Positions 43,879 through 54,539 of a DNA stretch of 64,000 bases are shown here, in pieces. Under the pieces are notes generated by a model. The model did not search any database. It saw nothing but the letters and a program-made list of their open reading frames with translations, and was not told the origin of the DNA. The DNA is from an uncultured Blastocatellia bacterium (GTDB lineage Bacteria; Acidobacteriota; Blastocatellia; HR10): contig CALHAI010000021.1 of NCBI GenBank assembly GCA_937934295.1, forward strand, positions 1-64,000, read 5' to 3'. Within the stretch, counting starts at the first letter, position 1. The number at the start of each line of letters is the position of its first letter. The translations under genes and the position numbers were made by a program.

Positions 43879-45156
43879 ATGGCGTTTGATCTGAAGTCGC
43901 CGGATTTCTGGAATCGCGAGGCGCTCGATCGGGAGCTGCGCCGCGTCTTCGATATTTGTCATGGCTGTCGGCGCTGCTTTCATCTCTGTCCCTCGTTCAA
44001 TGTCCTTTTCGAGCTCATTGACGCCAGAGGAGAGGATGTGGAGAACCTCACGCGGGCGGATATCACGCGGATCGTCGACCTCTGCTATCAATGCAAGCTC
44101 TGCTTCAACCACTGTCCCTACACGCCCCCCCACCGCTGGGACATTGATTTCCCGCGGCTCATGTTGCGGGCGAAAGCCGTCCAGGCCAGGGAGCGCGGGA
44201 TCTCGCGGCAGGATCGGATCCTGGGGCGCACGGAGACCTTGGGGCGTTGGGGAAGTCGATGGGCGCCGCTTGTGAATTTGGCCAATCGCCTTCGGCCTCT
44301 CCGCGTGCTCATGGAAAAAGCGATCGGCATTCATCGGGATCGGCGCCTGCCCGTTTACCATCGGGAGACGTTTGGGGATTGGTTCCGCGCCTATGAACGC
44401 GGGCGCGCCCACAGGCTTTCGGGGAATGGGAAGGTGGCGCTCTTTTACACGTGCTATGTCAATCATCACGATCCGGCCGTGGGGCGGGCCGCCGTGCGTG
44501 TCCTCGAACATAATGAGGTGGAGATCGTCGTCCCACCGCAGAGATGTTGTGGGATGCCCTTCTTGGATGGAGGCGACCTTGAATCGGCGTTGGCCAATGC
44601 TCGCGAGAACGTGCGGGCGCTGGCTGAGCTGGTCGAAAAGGGATATGACGTCGTGATTCCCGGCCCGACCTGCAGCTACATGCTCAAGCACGAGTACCCG
44701 GTCCTACTGGACGACGAGAAGGCTCGTCGCCTCGCGGAACGGAGCTTCGATCTCTGCGAATATCTCATGAAGCTTCACAGCGAGAGGCGGTTGAAGACGG
44801 ACCTCAAGCCGATCGCGCAACGAATCGCTTATCAATTCCCCTGTCATCTTCGCGCTCAGAATATCGGATACAAGTCGCGGGACCTGATGCAGCTGGTCCC
44901 TGGGACAACGGTGCGGGTGATTGAACGGTGCGCTGGGGTGGATGGGACGTGGGGCCTCAAGCGAGAGTACCATGCCCTCTCGCTCAAAGTCGCCGAGAGG
45001 CTCTTCCGCGAGATCGAGCGGGAGCAACCCGATCTCGTCGTCTCCGACTGTCCCTTGGCGGGGCTGCAGATCTGGCAGGGGACGGAGAAGCGCCCCGTTC
45101 ATCCCATTCAGGTCCTGGCGCGAGCATACGGACTGGAGGAGGGGGGACGACCATGA
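43879..45156 (+). CDS. GlpC/HdrD-like Fe-S oxidoreductase
   Basis: Two CxxCxxxC clusters ([22 protein letters not shown]) and CCG-type motifs ([20 protein letters not shown]). Confidence 0.87.
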   Translation: MAFDLKSPDFWNREALDRELRRVFDICHGCRRCFHLCPSFNVLFELIDARGEDVENLTRADITRIVDLCYQCKLCFNHCPYTPPHRWDIDFPRLMLRAKAVQARERGISRQDRILGRTETLGRWGSRWAPLVNLANRLRPLRVLMEKAIGIHRDRRLPVYHRETFGDWFRAYERGRAHRLSGNGKVALFYTCYVNHHDPAVGRAAVRVLEHNEVEIVVPPQRCCGMPFLDGGDLESALANARENVRALAELVEKGYDVVIPGPTCSYMLKHEYPVLLDDEKARRLAERSFDLCEYLMKLHSERRLKTDLKPIAQRIAYQFPCHLRAQNIGYKSRDLMQLVPGTTVRVIERCAGVDGTWGLKREYHALSLKVAERLFREIEREQPDLVVSDCPLAGLQIWQGTEKRPVHPIQVLARAYGLEEGGRP

Positions 45157-45737
45157 GGAAGATCACGCTCGCCGATGTCCACGATATCGCCGAGTACGAG
45201 AAGATCCGCGAGGAATTTCGGCGCGCGATCATCGCGCTGAAGAAGAGGCGCCGCGTTCAAGTGGGTGACTTCGTGACCTTCGTCTTTGAGAACCAGGAGA
45301 CCGTCCTCTTCCAGATTCAGGAGATGATGCGTGCCGAACGCATCGTCCACGAGGATAAGATCCAGCAGGAGATCGACATCTACAACGAGTTGATCCCCGA
45401 GGACAACGAGCTGAGTGCGACCATGCTCATCGAGATCGACGATCTCAAGGTGCTGCGCCAATGGTTGCCGAAGCTCGTCGGCATCGAGGAACAGGTCTGG
45501 CTGCGGATCGGCGATCGGCACGCGGTCCGCGCCCTGTACGAGCCCGGGCGCAGTAAGGAGGGCACGACGAGCACCGTCCACTATGTGCGCTTCCGTTTGA
45601 GCCCCGAGGAGATTCGGGCCTTCAAGGACGAATCGCTTCCGGCCGTGCTCGCCATCACGCACAAGAACTATCGCGCCGAGGCGACGATCCCTCTTGAAGT
45701 GCGGCGCAGCTTGGCTGAGGACCTCGTGCTCCCCTGA
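45153..45737 (+). CDS. DUF3501 family protein
   Basis: [64 protein letters not shown]; 4-bp overlap with upstream Fe-S gene. Confidence 0.78.
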   Translation: MRKITLADVHDIAEYEKIREEFRRAIIALKKRRRVQVGDFVTFVFENQETVLFQIQEMMRAERIVHEDKIQQEIDIYNELIPEDNELSATMLIEIDDLKVLRQWLPKLVGIEEQVWLRIGDRHAVRALYEPGRSKEGTTSTVHYVRFRLSPEEIRAFKDESLPAVLAITHKNYRAEATIPLEVRRSLAEDLVLP

Positions 45738-45769
45738 GCGTCCGGGGAGGAAAGAAGGAGCGGTGGCTT

Positions 45770-46255
45770 ATGAAATTGAACATCGGGCTCACGGACAGAC
45801 AGCGCGGGGGCGTCGTGGAAATCCTCAACACGCTCTTGGCCGATGAATTCGTCCTCTATGCGAAGACGCGGAATTATCACTGGAACGTCACCGGGCCGCA
45901 ATTCCACGAGCTGCATCGGTTCTTCCAAGAGCAGTACGAAGCCTTGAACGACATCGTGGATGAAGTCGCCGAGCGCGTGCGCGCGCTTGGGGGCAACGCC
46001 CTCGGGACGCTGGCGGAGTTCCTCAAGCGGACGCGCTTGAAGGAGCATCCGGGGAAGTATCCCACTGCCCGCGCGATGCTCGCGAATCTGCTGGAGGATC
46101 ACGAGGCGATCATTCGGCATCTGCGGAGCGACCTGGAGACATGCGCCGAGAAATATCGCGACATGGGGACGAACGATTTCCTGACCGAGTTGCTGCAACG
46201 GCATGAGAAGATGGCGTGGATGCTCCGCGCGTCTCTCGCAGGGGAATCCGTTTAG
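45770..46255 (+). CDS. Dps/ferritin-like DNA-protection protein
   Basis: LLADEFVLYAKTRNYHWNVTGPQFHELHRFFQEQYEALNDIVDEVAERVRALGG. Confidence 0.92.
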   Translation: MKLNIGLTDRQRGGVVEILNTLLADEFVLYAKTRNYHWNVTGPQFHELHRFFQEQYEALNDIVDEVAERVRALGGNALGTLAEFLKRTRLKEHPGKYPTARAMLANLLEDHEAIIRHLRSDLETCAEKYRDMGTNDFLTELLQRHEKMAWMLRASLAGESV

Positions 46256-46298
46256 GCGGCTATTGGCCGGGCTTCCCGGAACGTTCTCTGAAGAGTGG

Positions 46299-47018
46299 AT
46301 GATCAGGTCGTTCGTTCTCCAAGCGCGTGGGGTGAGGCTCAGTCTTCTGCTGGCATGTGGCCTCAGTCTGTTTGCCGTCGCGTGGGGGCAGTCGGCGGCT
46401 CCGTTTCGCGCGCTTTCGGGATACGTTGTGGATGAGCGGTTCTCGGCCTTGCGTCGCGAGCCTCGGCTGAACGGGCGTCTCATCGAACGGTTGCGCGTGG
46501 GGCGATTCATCGCCGTCCTGGGCGAGTCGCGTCAGGCCGATGGCGCGACGTTCTATCGCGTAGCGACGACGCGGCGCACGCGCGGATGGCTCCACGAGCG
46601 GGCGTTCGTCATGCCGGCGCGTCGCGGAGATGATCGGCGGCTGCTGGAGTTGATCGAGCAGGCCGAGGGATTTCGCCGCCTGCACCTCGCCCGTATTCTC
46701 GTCGCGCATTTCGAGCGCTCGCCGCTGCGCCCGCAAGCGCTCCTGATCCTCGCCGAGGAAGCGGAGCAGGCTGCCAAGGAGCTGACCGCGCGCCTGAGGC
46801 GACAATGGGAAGATTCGGATACGGCCTCGACGGCACTTCGACGCCAGCTATTTCTCAACGATGTGCGCCTTGATCGGTACAATCGCTTGGGAATCGCCTT
46901 CATCTATGATGAGGGCGACGATCGCCTCCGGTACGACGGATGGGCGTATCGGGAACTCCTCGCCCGGTACCCGCAGAGCGCCGAGGCCGCACGGGCGCGC
47001 GAGCGCTTGCGGCCTTAG
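46299..47018 (+). CDS. Secreted SH3-like domain protein, unknown function
   Basis: Signal peptide then VDERFSALRREPRLNGRLIERLRVGRFIAVLGESRQADGATFYRVATTRRTRGWLHERAFV bacterial SH3-like pattern. Confidence 0.65.
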   Translation: MIRSFVLQARGVRLSLLLACGLSLFAVAWGQSAAPFRALSGYVVDERFSALRREPRLNGRLIERLRVGRFIAVLGESRQADGATFYRVATTRRTRGWLHERAFVMPARRGDDRRLLELIEQAEGFRRLHLARILVAHFERSPLRPQALLILAEEAEQAAKELTARLRRQWEDSDTASTALRRQLFLNDVRLDRYNRLGIAFIYDEGDDRLRYDGWAYRELLARYPQSAEAARARERLRP

Positions 47019-47102
47019 GTCAGCCCGCGTTGCTCCGCATGGGGATTCTTGCTATCTTTCGCCAGGCGCGATGTGGAATGACGTCAAAAGAGGAGGTCAA
47101 CT

Positions 47103-47291
47103 ATGCCATCGGGAATCTGCCCGGAATGCGACGGGGAGGTCCGTGTCTCGCCGGATGTCGAGATCGGGGATTTCGTGACCTGCCCCGAGTGCGACGTCGA
47201 GCTGGAGGTCATCGAGGTGGATCCCCTGGAGTTCGAGGTCGCGTCGGAGCTGGAGGAAGATTCTCTGGAAGAGGACGAGGAAGAGTGGTGA
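47103..47291 (+). CDS. LysW-like zinc-ribbon carrier protein
   Basis: GICPECDGEVRVSPDVEIGDFVTCPECDVELEVIEVDPLEFEVASELEEDSLEEDEEEW. Confidence 0.78.
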   Translation: MPSGICPECDGEVRVSPDVEIGDFVTCPECDVELEVIEVDPLEFEVASELEEDSLEEDEEEW

Positions 47292-47295
47292 CGGC

Positions 47296-48237
47296 TCAGC
47301 CCTGAGGAGCGAGAAACCCCCGGCGGCTCTGCCGCACGATGAGGCCCGGGCGGCGGACGGTCACCGTGATCTCGTGGAACCGTCCATCTCGTCGGTGCTC
47401 CAGTGGAGGGTAATAGGCGAGGGTATAGCTGGCGCGAATCTCCTCTGCGATGGCCTTGAAGATCGGTGTGAAATCGCGTTCCTCGGCCGAGAAGTCCCGC
47501 CCACCGGTCTGTCGCACGATCCCCGACGCGTCGAGCAACGTGGGGACGCGCCTCCGACCGGTGACCGAGAGGACATAGGAGGGGAGCGTGATCGAATAGA
47601 TTGTGACCTCGGCGGCGTTCGCTCGATGGATCACCTCGGTGTGACTGATCGTACTCGTGTAATCGAAGCCGTCGGTGATCACGATCACCACGCGGCGGAC
47701 GATCCGTCCATCACGCCGTCGTGGAGCGTCACGGCTCAGGAGCGTGATGGCGCGATCCAAGGCATCGTAGAGGCGCGTCCGTCCACCAACTTCTCGGGCG
47801 CGCTCGAAGGCCCGCTCGATGCGCATGGGATCGTTGGTGAATCTCTGGAAGATGCGAACCCGATCGTTGAACCCGATGACGGCGAAGACCGATCCCGGAT
47901 GGATCAGGCCGAGGAATTGTCGCGCCGCCTGCTGTTGCTCGGCGATTTGCGGTCCGACGCTGCCCGAGGTGTCCAAGGCGAAGACGACGGCCAAGGGGCG
48001 CGTCAGCTCCGGTCGAATCTGCGCCTCGAAGAAGGCGATCGGCTGCGGGACACCATCATGCCGCAGCTCGAAGTCGTCCCTTTGGAGATCGGTTACATAA
48101 TTCCCCTCGGCATCGAAGACGGTGACGTCTACGGTCACCAAATCGCTCCGCAGCGAGATCTGCGCCCGCGCGCGTTCGATCCCTTCGCCCAGGAACAGCG
48201 TCAGCAGCAGCCATCCGATCGACCGTCTGCTCAGCAT
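47296..48237 (-). CDS. VWFA-related (TIGR03436-like) exported protein
   Basis: LRSDLVTVDVTVFDAEGNYVTDLQRDDFELRHDGVPQPIAFFEA ... VVFALDTSGSVG. Confidence 0.85.
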   Translation of the reverse strand: MLSRRSIGWLLLTLFLGEGIERARAQISLRSDLVTVDVTVFDAEGNYVTDLQRDDFELRHDGVPQPIAFFEAQIRPELTRPLAVVFALDTSGSVGPQIAEQQQAARQFLGLIHPGSVFAVIGFNDRVRIFQRFTNDPMRIERAFERAREVGGRTRLYDALDRAITLLSRDAPRRRDGRIVRRVVIVITDGFDYTSTISHTEVIHRANAAEVTIYSITLPSYVLSVTGRRRVPTLLDASGIVRQTGGRDFSAEERDFTPIFKAIAEEIRASYTLAYYPPLEHRRDGRFHEITVTVRRPGLIVRQSRRGFLAPQG

Positions 48238-48370
48238 CGAAGGAACATCTTAGCAAAGTCTCGCGGCTTTCTCTAAGGCCTCGCTTCTGGTCGGCGGGAA
48301 CGTCCTTCGCGAGAGCGTCTTGCGCGCCGCGCGTCGTGTGCTATGCTTTTTCAGCACGTACGGAGGAGCC

Positions 48371-49006
48371 ATGACAGGAGTGATCCTCTTTCTGCTTAGT
48401 CTTGGGCTCTCGGTTGAGGGGGCAATCCCGCCGGCGTCCTCGCCGGGGCGTATCGCCGGAGAAGTGAAGGACGAGCGCGGGCAACCGACAGCTCGGGCGA
48501 AAGTCCGCGCGATTGAGGTGCGGACGAATCGCACGCTCGCCGAAGCCGTGACGGGCGAGGACGGGCGGTTCGTTCTCTCGGACCTCGCGCCAGGTCGGTA
48601 TGCGCTTCTGGTCTCTTCTCCCGATCATGAACCGGTGATCGTACGCTCCATCGAAGTCAAAGCCGGGCGAGAGACGACGCTCAAATCGCCCATTCGGCTC
48701 CGCCGTGCGGAGGCCTACGCCGTGATCAGCGGCGCGACGTTCGATCCGAATGGCTTCCTTCTGCCAGGCGTTCGCGTGGTGCTCGAGCGCCTCCCGTTCA
48801 ACGAAGAGAAGGTGCCGCCGCTCAAACTCGAGCAGATCTCCAACTCCAGTGGGGAATTCGCCTTTCGCGTTCCGGGTGAGCGGGGACGGTATCGGCTCAC
48901 GGCCACCACGAGCGGATACGAGCCGGACGTGCAAATCATCGAGGTGGGGGGATTGGAGCGCCGTCGCGTCGCCCTGCGACTGAAAGTGCGCGCCAAAGGG
49001 GGGTGA
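48371..49006 (+). CDS. Secreted carboxypeptidase-regulatory-like (CarboxypepD_reg) domain protein
   Basis: GEVKDERGQPTARAKVRAIEVRTNRTLAEAVTGEDGRFVLSDLAPGRYALLVSSPDHEP. Confidence 0.78.
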   Translation: MTGVILFLLSLGLSVEGAIPPASSPGRIAGEVKDERGQPTARAKVRAIEVRTNRTLAEAVTGEDGRFVLSDLAPGRYALLVSSPDHEPVIVRSIEVKAGRETTLKSPIRLRRAEAYAVISGATFDPNGFLLPGVRVVLERLPFNEEKVPPLKLEQISNSSGEFAFRVPGERGRYRLTATTSGYEPDVQIIEVGGLERRRVALRLKVRAKGG

Positions 49007-49010
49007 GGCG

Positions 49011-49274
49011 ATGGAGCGACGGGCGGAATTTCTCACGGCCAAGCAATTGGCTGAGCTGTTGCAAGTCAGCGAAGCAACGATTCATCGCCTGCGCCGTCGC
49101 GGGCGGATTCCGGCCATCGTGCTCACCAAGCGCTTGATTCGGTTCAACCTGCGCGATGTCAAGGCGGCTCTTGGCTGCGGGCGTTCGCGTTTGGCCGAGG
49201 AGGAGCCGCTGGCCGAGCAGCTCTCGTTCGCGGACGTGTTCGCGGAGTTCGAAATTAAGAAACATTTTCCTTGA
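49011..49274 (+). CDS. MerR/excisionase-type helix-turn-helix protein
   Basis: FLTAKQLAELLQVSEATIHRLRRRGRIPAIVLTKRLIRFNLRDVKAAL. Confidence 0.83.
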   Translation: MERRAEFLTAKQLAELLQVSEATIHRLRRRGRIPAIVLTKRLIRFNLRDVKAALGCGRSRLAEEEPLAEQLSFADVFAEFEIKKHFP

Positions 49275-49324
49275 CAAACTCTCCGAAGGCCTCCATCATC
49301 TCTTGGCGTGAGGCCGGCTCAGCC

Positions 49325-49351
49325 GGCGAAGGCTTCGAAGGGGCCTTCGCC
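49325..49351. terminator. Hairpin between the HTH gene and the PuuD-like gene
   Basis: GGCGAAGGC (49325-49333) / GCCTTCGCC (49343-49351). Confidence 0.4.
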
Positions 49352-49417
49352 CGATGGGAGAGCCAGCGTTGGCCCGGGTCAAGGAGGGGAGGCCGATACG
49401 GATAGGGGGGAGGAGCG

Positions 49418-50224
49418 ATGATGAGAGCAGGGCTCATGGGAGGTGTAGTGCTGTTAGCGTGGCTCGCGGGATCGGAAGGGGGCACCTTTCATGCCCCGGA
49501 TGCGACGTCCATCTTCAAGATCTTCCTGCGGTGGGCGCATTTCGTCGCGGGGATCACCTGGATCGGGCTCCTCTATTTCTTCAATCTCGTGAACGTCCCG
49601 TTCATGCAACGGCTCGATTCCCAGACGCGGAGCAAGGTCGTCCCGATCCTCATGCCGCGAGCCCTCTGGTTCTTCCGATGGGGAGCGGTCGTGACGGTTC
49701 TGGTCGGGCTGACCTACTACGCCATGTACATCCTCCACACGGAGGCCCAGAATGCCGGGATTGGCACCTGGAGCACGCTCTTCAAATGGTTGGCCATCGT
49801 GGTGGTGACGTGGGCGATCATCTACGCGCTGCTGCGGCCGGTCTCGGGCGTGCTCAACAAGGGATCGGTGCTGGCCGTCATCGTCAGCGCGCTGATTCTG
49901 ATCATGTCGTGGGTGCTCATTCGAATGCTCAGTGCGGCGGGACCGACGGGCGAGACGCTCGGGAACAAGTCGCTCTCCATCGGCTTGGGTGGCGGATACG
50001 GGATCATCATGCTCTTGAACGTGTGGGGGATCATCTGGCGCGCGCAAAAGCGCATCATCGCCTGGACGAAGGAGAGTGCTGAACAAGGCACGCCGATGCC
50101 GCCGGAATCCGCCAAGCTCGCGCGGCGCGCCTTCTTGGCCTCGCGCCTGAACGCGTGGCTCTCGCTCCCGATGCTCTTCTTCATGGGAACGTCTCACGGC
50201 GATTACATCTGGTTCGCGAAGTGA
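49418..50224 (+). CDS. Urate hydroxylase PuuD N-terminal-like (Urate_ox_N) membrane protein
   Basis: FKIFLRWAHFVAGITWIGLLYFFNLVNVPFMQRL ... PRALWFFRWGAVVTVLVGLTYYAMY; several TM helices. Confidence 0.72.
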   Translation: MMRAGLMGGVVLLAWLAGSEGGTFHAPDATSIFKIFLRWAHFVAGITWIGLLYFFNLVNVPFMQRLDSQTRSKVVPILMPRALWFFRWGAVVTVLVGLTYYAMYILHTEAQNAGIGTWSTLFKWLAIVVVTWAIIYALLRPVSGVLNKGSVLAVIVSALILIMSWVLIRMLSAAGPTGETLGNKSLSIGLGGGYGIIMLLNVWGIIWRAQKRIIAWTKESAEQGTPMPPESAKLARRAFLASRLNAWLSLPMLFFMGTSHGDYIWFAK

Positions 50225-50338
50225 GCGCGGACAGCGCGCGGCGAACGTTTCTGGAGAGCCGGCCTCGTGCCAACGAGGCAGCCATGGTGGAGTCTCGACA
50301 TAAAGTTCGGTGGAGATTCTGTCGGAAGGAGGGAGGCG

Positions 50339-50665
50339 ATGAGCCGATATGTGATCGTCACCAGCCGCGATCTCTACGAATATGCGAGCAGCTCCTCCAT
50401 GTTAGAGCTGGCGGGAGCGTTGAAGCATCGCGGGCATGAGGTCACGCTTTATCTGATCGAGAACGGCGTCCTCGCTGCTCGCCAGGGGGCGCAACTGGCT
50501 GCTCGTCTGAGCGACCTGAGCCAAGCCGGCGTGACCGTGCTCGCCGAAGACGTCTCGGCGAAAGCGCGCGGCATCGAGCAGCTGGCCGAGGGCGTGCGCC
50601 TCTCGAACATGGACGAGCTGGCCGATCTCATCGTGGACGGCTGCGATAAGGTCATCTGGTATTGA
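50339..50665 (+). CDS. DsrE family protein (1)
   Basis: MSRYVIVTSRDLYEYASSSSMLELAGALKHRGHEVTLYLIENGVLAARQG ... DLIVDGCDKVIWY. Confidence 0.77.
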   Translation: MSRYVIVTSRDLYEYASSSSMLELAGALKHRGHEVTLYLIENGVLAARQGAQLAARLSDLSQAGVTVLAEDVSAKARGIEQLAEGVRLSNMDELADLIVDGCDKVIWY

Positions 50666-50712
50666 TGGGCCCAGCCCGATGGGGGAGATCTTCGGATCAG
50701 GAGGTGAGCGTT

Positions 50713-51138
50713 ATGGCTCGACAAAGTGGTGCCAAGAGCGTCGCCATCGTCTTGGCGACCGGATCCTACGAACGCGAAGCGCCGACGACCGTCCTCCGCT
50801 TGGCGGAGAAATTGCTGCAGCGAGGGGTCAACGTCAATGTATGGGCGTTCGAGGAAGCCGTCACCCTGACGAACAAGGACCAGATTGATCACAGCGAACC
50901 CGGCGCCTTGCAGGGGATCCTTGGGGAGAAACACTCGCATGTGAGCAAATACATCGACATGTTGCTGCGCGCGGGCTTGCACGGCGCCAAGCTTGACTGG
51001 GTCTCCTGCATCCTCTGCGTGCAGGAGCGCGGCGTCGAGAAGCATCAGATGAATTCGGTGACCATCGGGACACTCGGCGATCTCTGGAAGTTCGTCCGAG
51101 CGGCCGATCGCGTCATCACGATTCCGTCGTACCGATGA
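50713..51138 (+). CDS. DsrE/DsrF-like family protein (2)
   Basis: KSVAIVLATGSYEREAPTTVLRLAEKLLQRGVNVNVWAFEEAVTLTNKDQ ... VSCILCVQERGVEKHQM. Confidence 0.77.
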   Translation: MARQSGAKSVAIVLATGSYEREAPTTVLRLAEKLLQRGVNVNVWAFEEAVTLTNKDQIDHSEPGALQGILGEKHSHVSKYIDMLLRAGLHGAKLDWVSCILCVQERGVEKHQMNSVTIGTLGDLWKFVRAADRVITIPSYR

Positions 51139-51154
51139 GGCGAGAGGAGGGGCG

Positions 51155-51544
51155 ATGGCGGAGAAGACGCTTGTGATCTTCGAGAAGCCAATCTACCTCT
51201 GCATGGAGCCGGTGGATCCGCATCTGTTCGCGACGGCCTTCGGCGTCGTGGAGACGCCGGTCCAGGTGAACGTCTTGCTGCGGGATTCAGCCGTCACCTA
51301 TGCCGTCGAGCGCCAGGACATGAAGGGTGCGCGGGTTCTCGGCGTGGATGTGCAGGAGTTCGATACCAATCCCGCTCGCGTCGTGGCGTTCATGCTGGAG
51401 CAAGGGGGCCAGGTCTACGTGGTGCGGGAGGATGCTGAAGCGCGAGGGATTGCCCCGACCGATCTCGTTCCGGGCGTGCAGCTCATCTCGCGCGAGGAGA
51501 CGGTCGGCTTGATCGAAACCCATGACGCCGTGATGGTGTGGTGA
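51155..51544 (+). CDS. DsrE/DsrH-like family protein (3)
   Basis: LVIFEKPIYLCMEPVDPHLFATAFGVVETPVQVNVLLRDSAVTYAVE ... DLVPGVQLISREETVGLIETHDAVMVW. Confidence 0.65.
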   Translation: MAEKTLVIFEKPIYLCMEPVDPHLFATAFGVVETPVQVNVLLRDSAVTYAVERQDMKGARVLGVDVQEFDTNPARVVAFMLEQGGQVYVVREDAEARGIAPTDLVPGVQLISREETVGLIETHDAVMVW

Positions 51545-51804
51545 TGCCCGAGATGGCTTCGGAGATGCTTCGTGCGGAGAAGACCCTGGACGTCCGAGGC
51601 CTCTTCAATCCGATCGACTGTCGGAGCCTGGGCGTGATCAAACTGGTGCTGCAAGAGCTGCAGCCGGGGCAGGTCCTTGAAGTCCTGGCCAACCGATTTC
51701 AACAGCGCGAGATCCAGGCGTGGGTGAAGAAGTTCTCCCATCGCCTTCTGCACGAGGTGGACGAACAGGGATTGGTGCGCATCTACATCGAGAAAGGGCG
51801 CTGA
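51544..51804 (+). CDS. TusA-like sulfur carrier fold protein, non-canonical active site
   Basis: TLDVRGLFNPIDCRSLGVIKLVLQELQPGQVLEVLANRFQQREIQAWVKKFSHRLLHEV; start overlaps upstream stop (TGATG). Confidence 0.68.
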   Translation: MPEMASEMLRAEKTLDVRGLFNPIDCRSLGVIKLVLQELQPGQVLEVLANRFQQREIQAWVKKFSHRLLHEVDEQGLVRIYIEKGR

Positions 51805-51906
51805 CGTGGACGACGTCGGTTGTCGCAACCGTCGAAGAGCGTGCGCGAGGATCACCGCTCCTTCGCCCTGCGAGGAGCGCTAAGGGGGACTGTGTGGTGA
51901 GGCGGC

Positions 51907-53321
51907 TCAATCTTCCCAATGGTCTTCCCCATCGTAATGGAGGACGAGCGTCTCGCCATCGACAACGGTCTCCAGATGGACGTCGCGCCCCCAGAGCTTG
52001 TAGACGTACTCCAGCGTCTTCTTCGCGTACTCGATGTCGAGCTCGATGCCCTCGTATCGGTGGCGCAGATAGAGTTCCCGATTCCCATTGTAATCCCCAT
52101 CGAGCACCTCGATGACGGGGAATCCGAAATTCGTCATGTCGGCAACCATCTGATCGCGGATGCGCTCCCACGTCTTGTCGGTGATCACCCATTCCTCTTC
52201 ATCTCTCAGCTCGAAGATATAGAGGTCCAGCTCCTCGACGAGCTGTTGGGTGAGGTAATTCCGAATGAAGGAGATGTCGTTCTCCAGTTGTCGGACCTCG
52301 AAGATCTTCTCGCGGCCGTTCCCGGGCTGGCGGCCGAACTTCTCAATCTCCTCCGGCGTCGGGTTATCCCAGCGGCGCTCGATATCTTCGAAGATCTTGA
52401 ACCCGACGTAGTAGGGGTTGAGACTCCCCTTGCGGGGGGAGACGACGTGGGCGTGTAGCATGGCGAATTCGACGAACTCTTCATCGGTCAGGTCCAGCTC
52501 GCGCAGGATGCGCGTGTGCCAATAACTGGCCCATCCCTCGTTCATGATCTTGGTCTGCAGTTGCGGGACGAAGTACTCCATCTCCTCGTGGATCATCGCC
52601 ATGATGTCCCGCTGCCAAGGCTCCAGGACCGGTGAATGGGTCATGATGAAGCGCACCAAATCCTTCTCCGGTTCCGGCGGGAAGCGGCGCGGCGCTTCCT
52701 CCTCTTCCGTCTTCAATGGCGTCTCCCGCTTCGGTTCGTCGAGAGCGAACAGATCGTCGTACTTCCCCGGTTTGGGAGGTGATGGCTTCGGTTTCCCCGC
52801 CTCCTCGGCGCGTTCCTCTCGGATGAAGAGATCGGGATGGATATGCTCTTGGATCGAGAGGATGGCATCGAGGAAGGCCTCGACCGTCTTCCGCCCGTAT
52901 TTGAACTCGTACTCGCGAATCCGCTCGGCGTGCGTCACCGTTTCGTCCACCATCCGACGGTTGGTCTTGGAGAAGTAGATGTTGTTCTTGAAGAAGTCGA
53001 CGTGAGCGATCACGTGGGCGATGATCATCTTGTTGTGGATGAGGGAAGTCCCCTCCAGCAGGAAGGCGTAGGCCGGATTCGCGTTGATGACGACCTCGTA
53101 GAGCTTCGACAGCCCCAGATCGTACATGAGCTTCATCTTGTGATAGGCCTTGCCGAAGCTCCAGTGCGAGTAGCGCCCCGGCAGCGCGTAGGATCCGATC
53201 TCGTAGATCACCGTCGCCGGGACGATCTCGAAATGGATGGGGAAGGGATCGAGCCCCAACTCGCGGGCCTTATCCCAGATCTCTTCGATCGCCTTCTCCA
53301 AGGCCTTGATCTCCGCGTCGC

Positions 53322-53325
<4 letters not shown>
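51907..53325 (-). CDS. spoVR: SpoVR family protein
   Basis: [63 protein letters not shown]. Confidence 0.95.
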
Positions 53326-54482
<1,157 letters not shown>

Positions 54483-54539
54483 ACGACCTCCTCCTCCGGT
54501 CAGAGCGTTCGAGACGACGCGTCGGTCGCCCCGCGCCCT

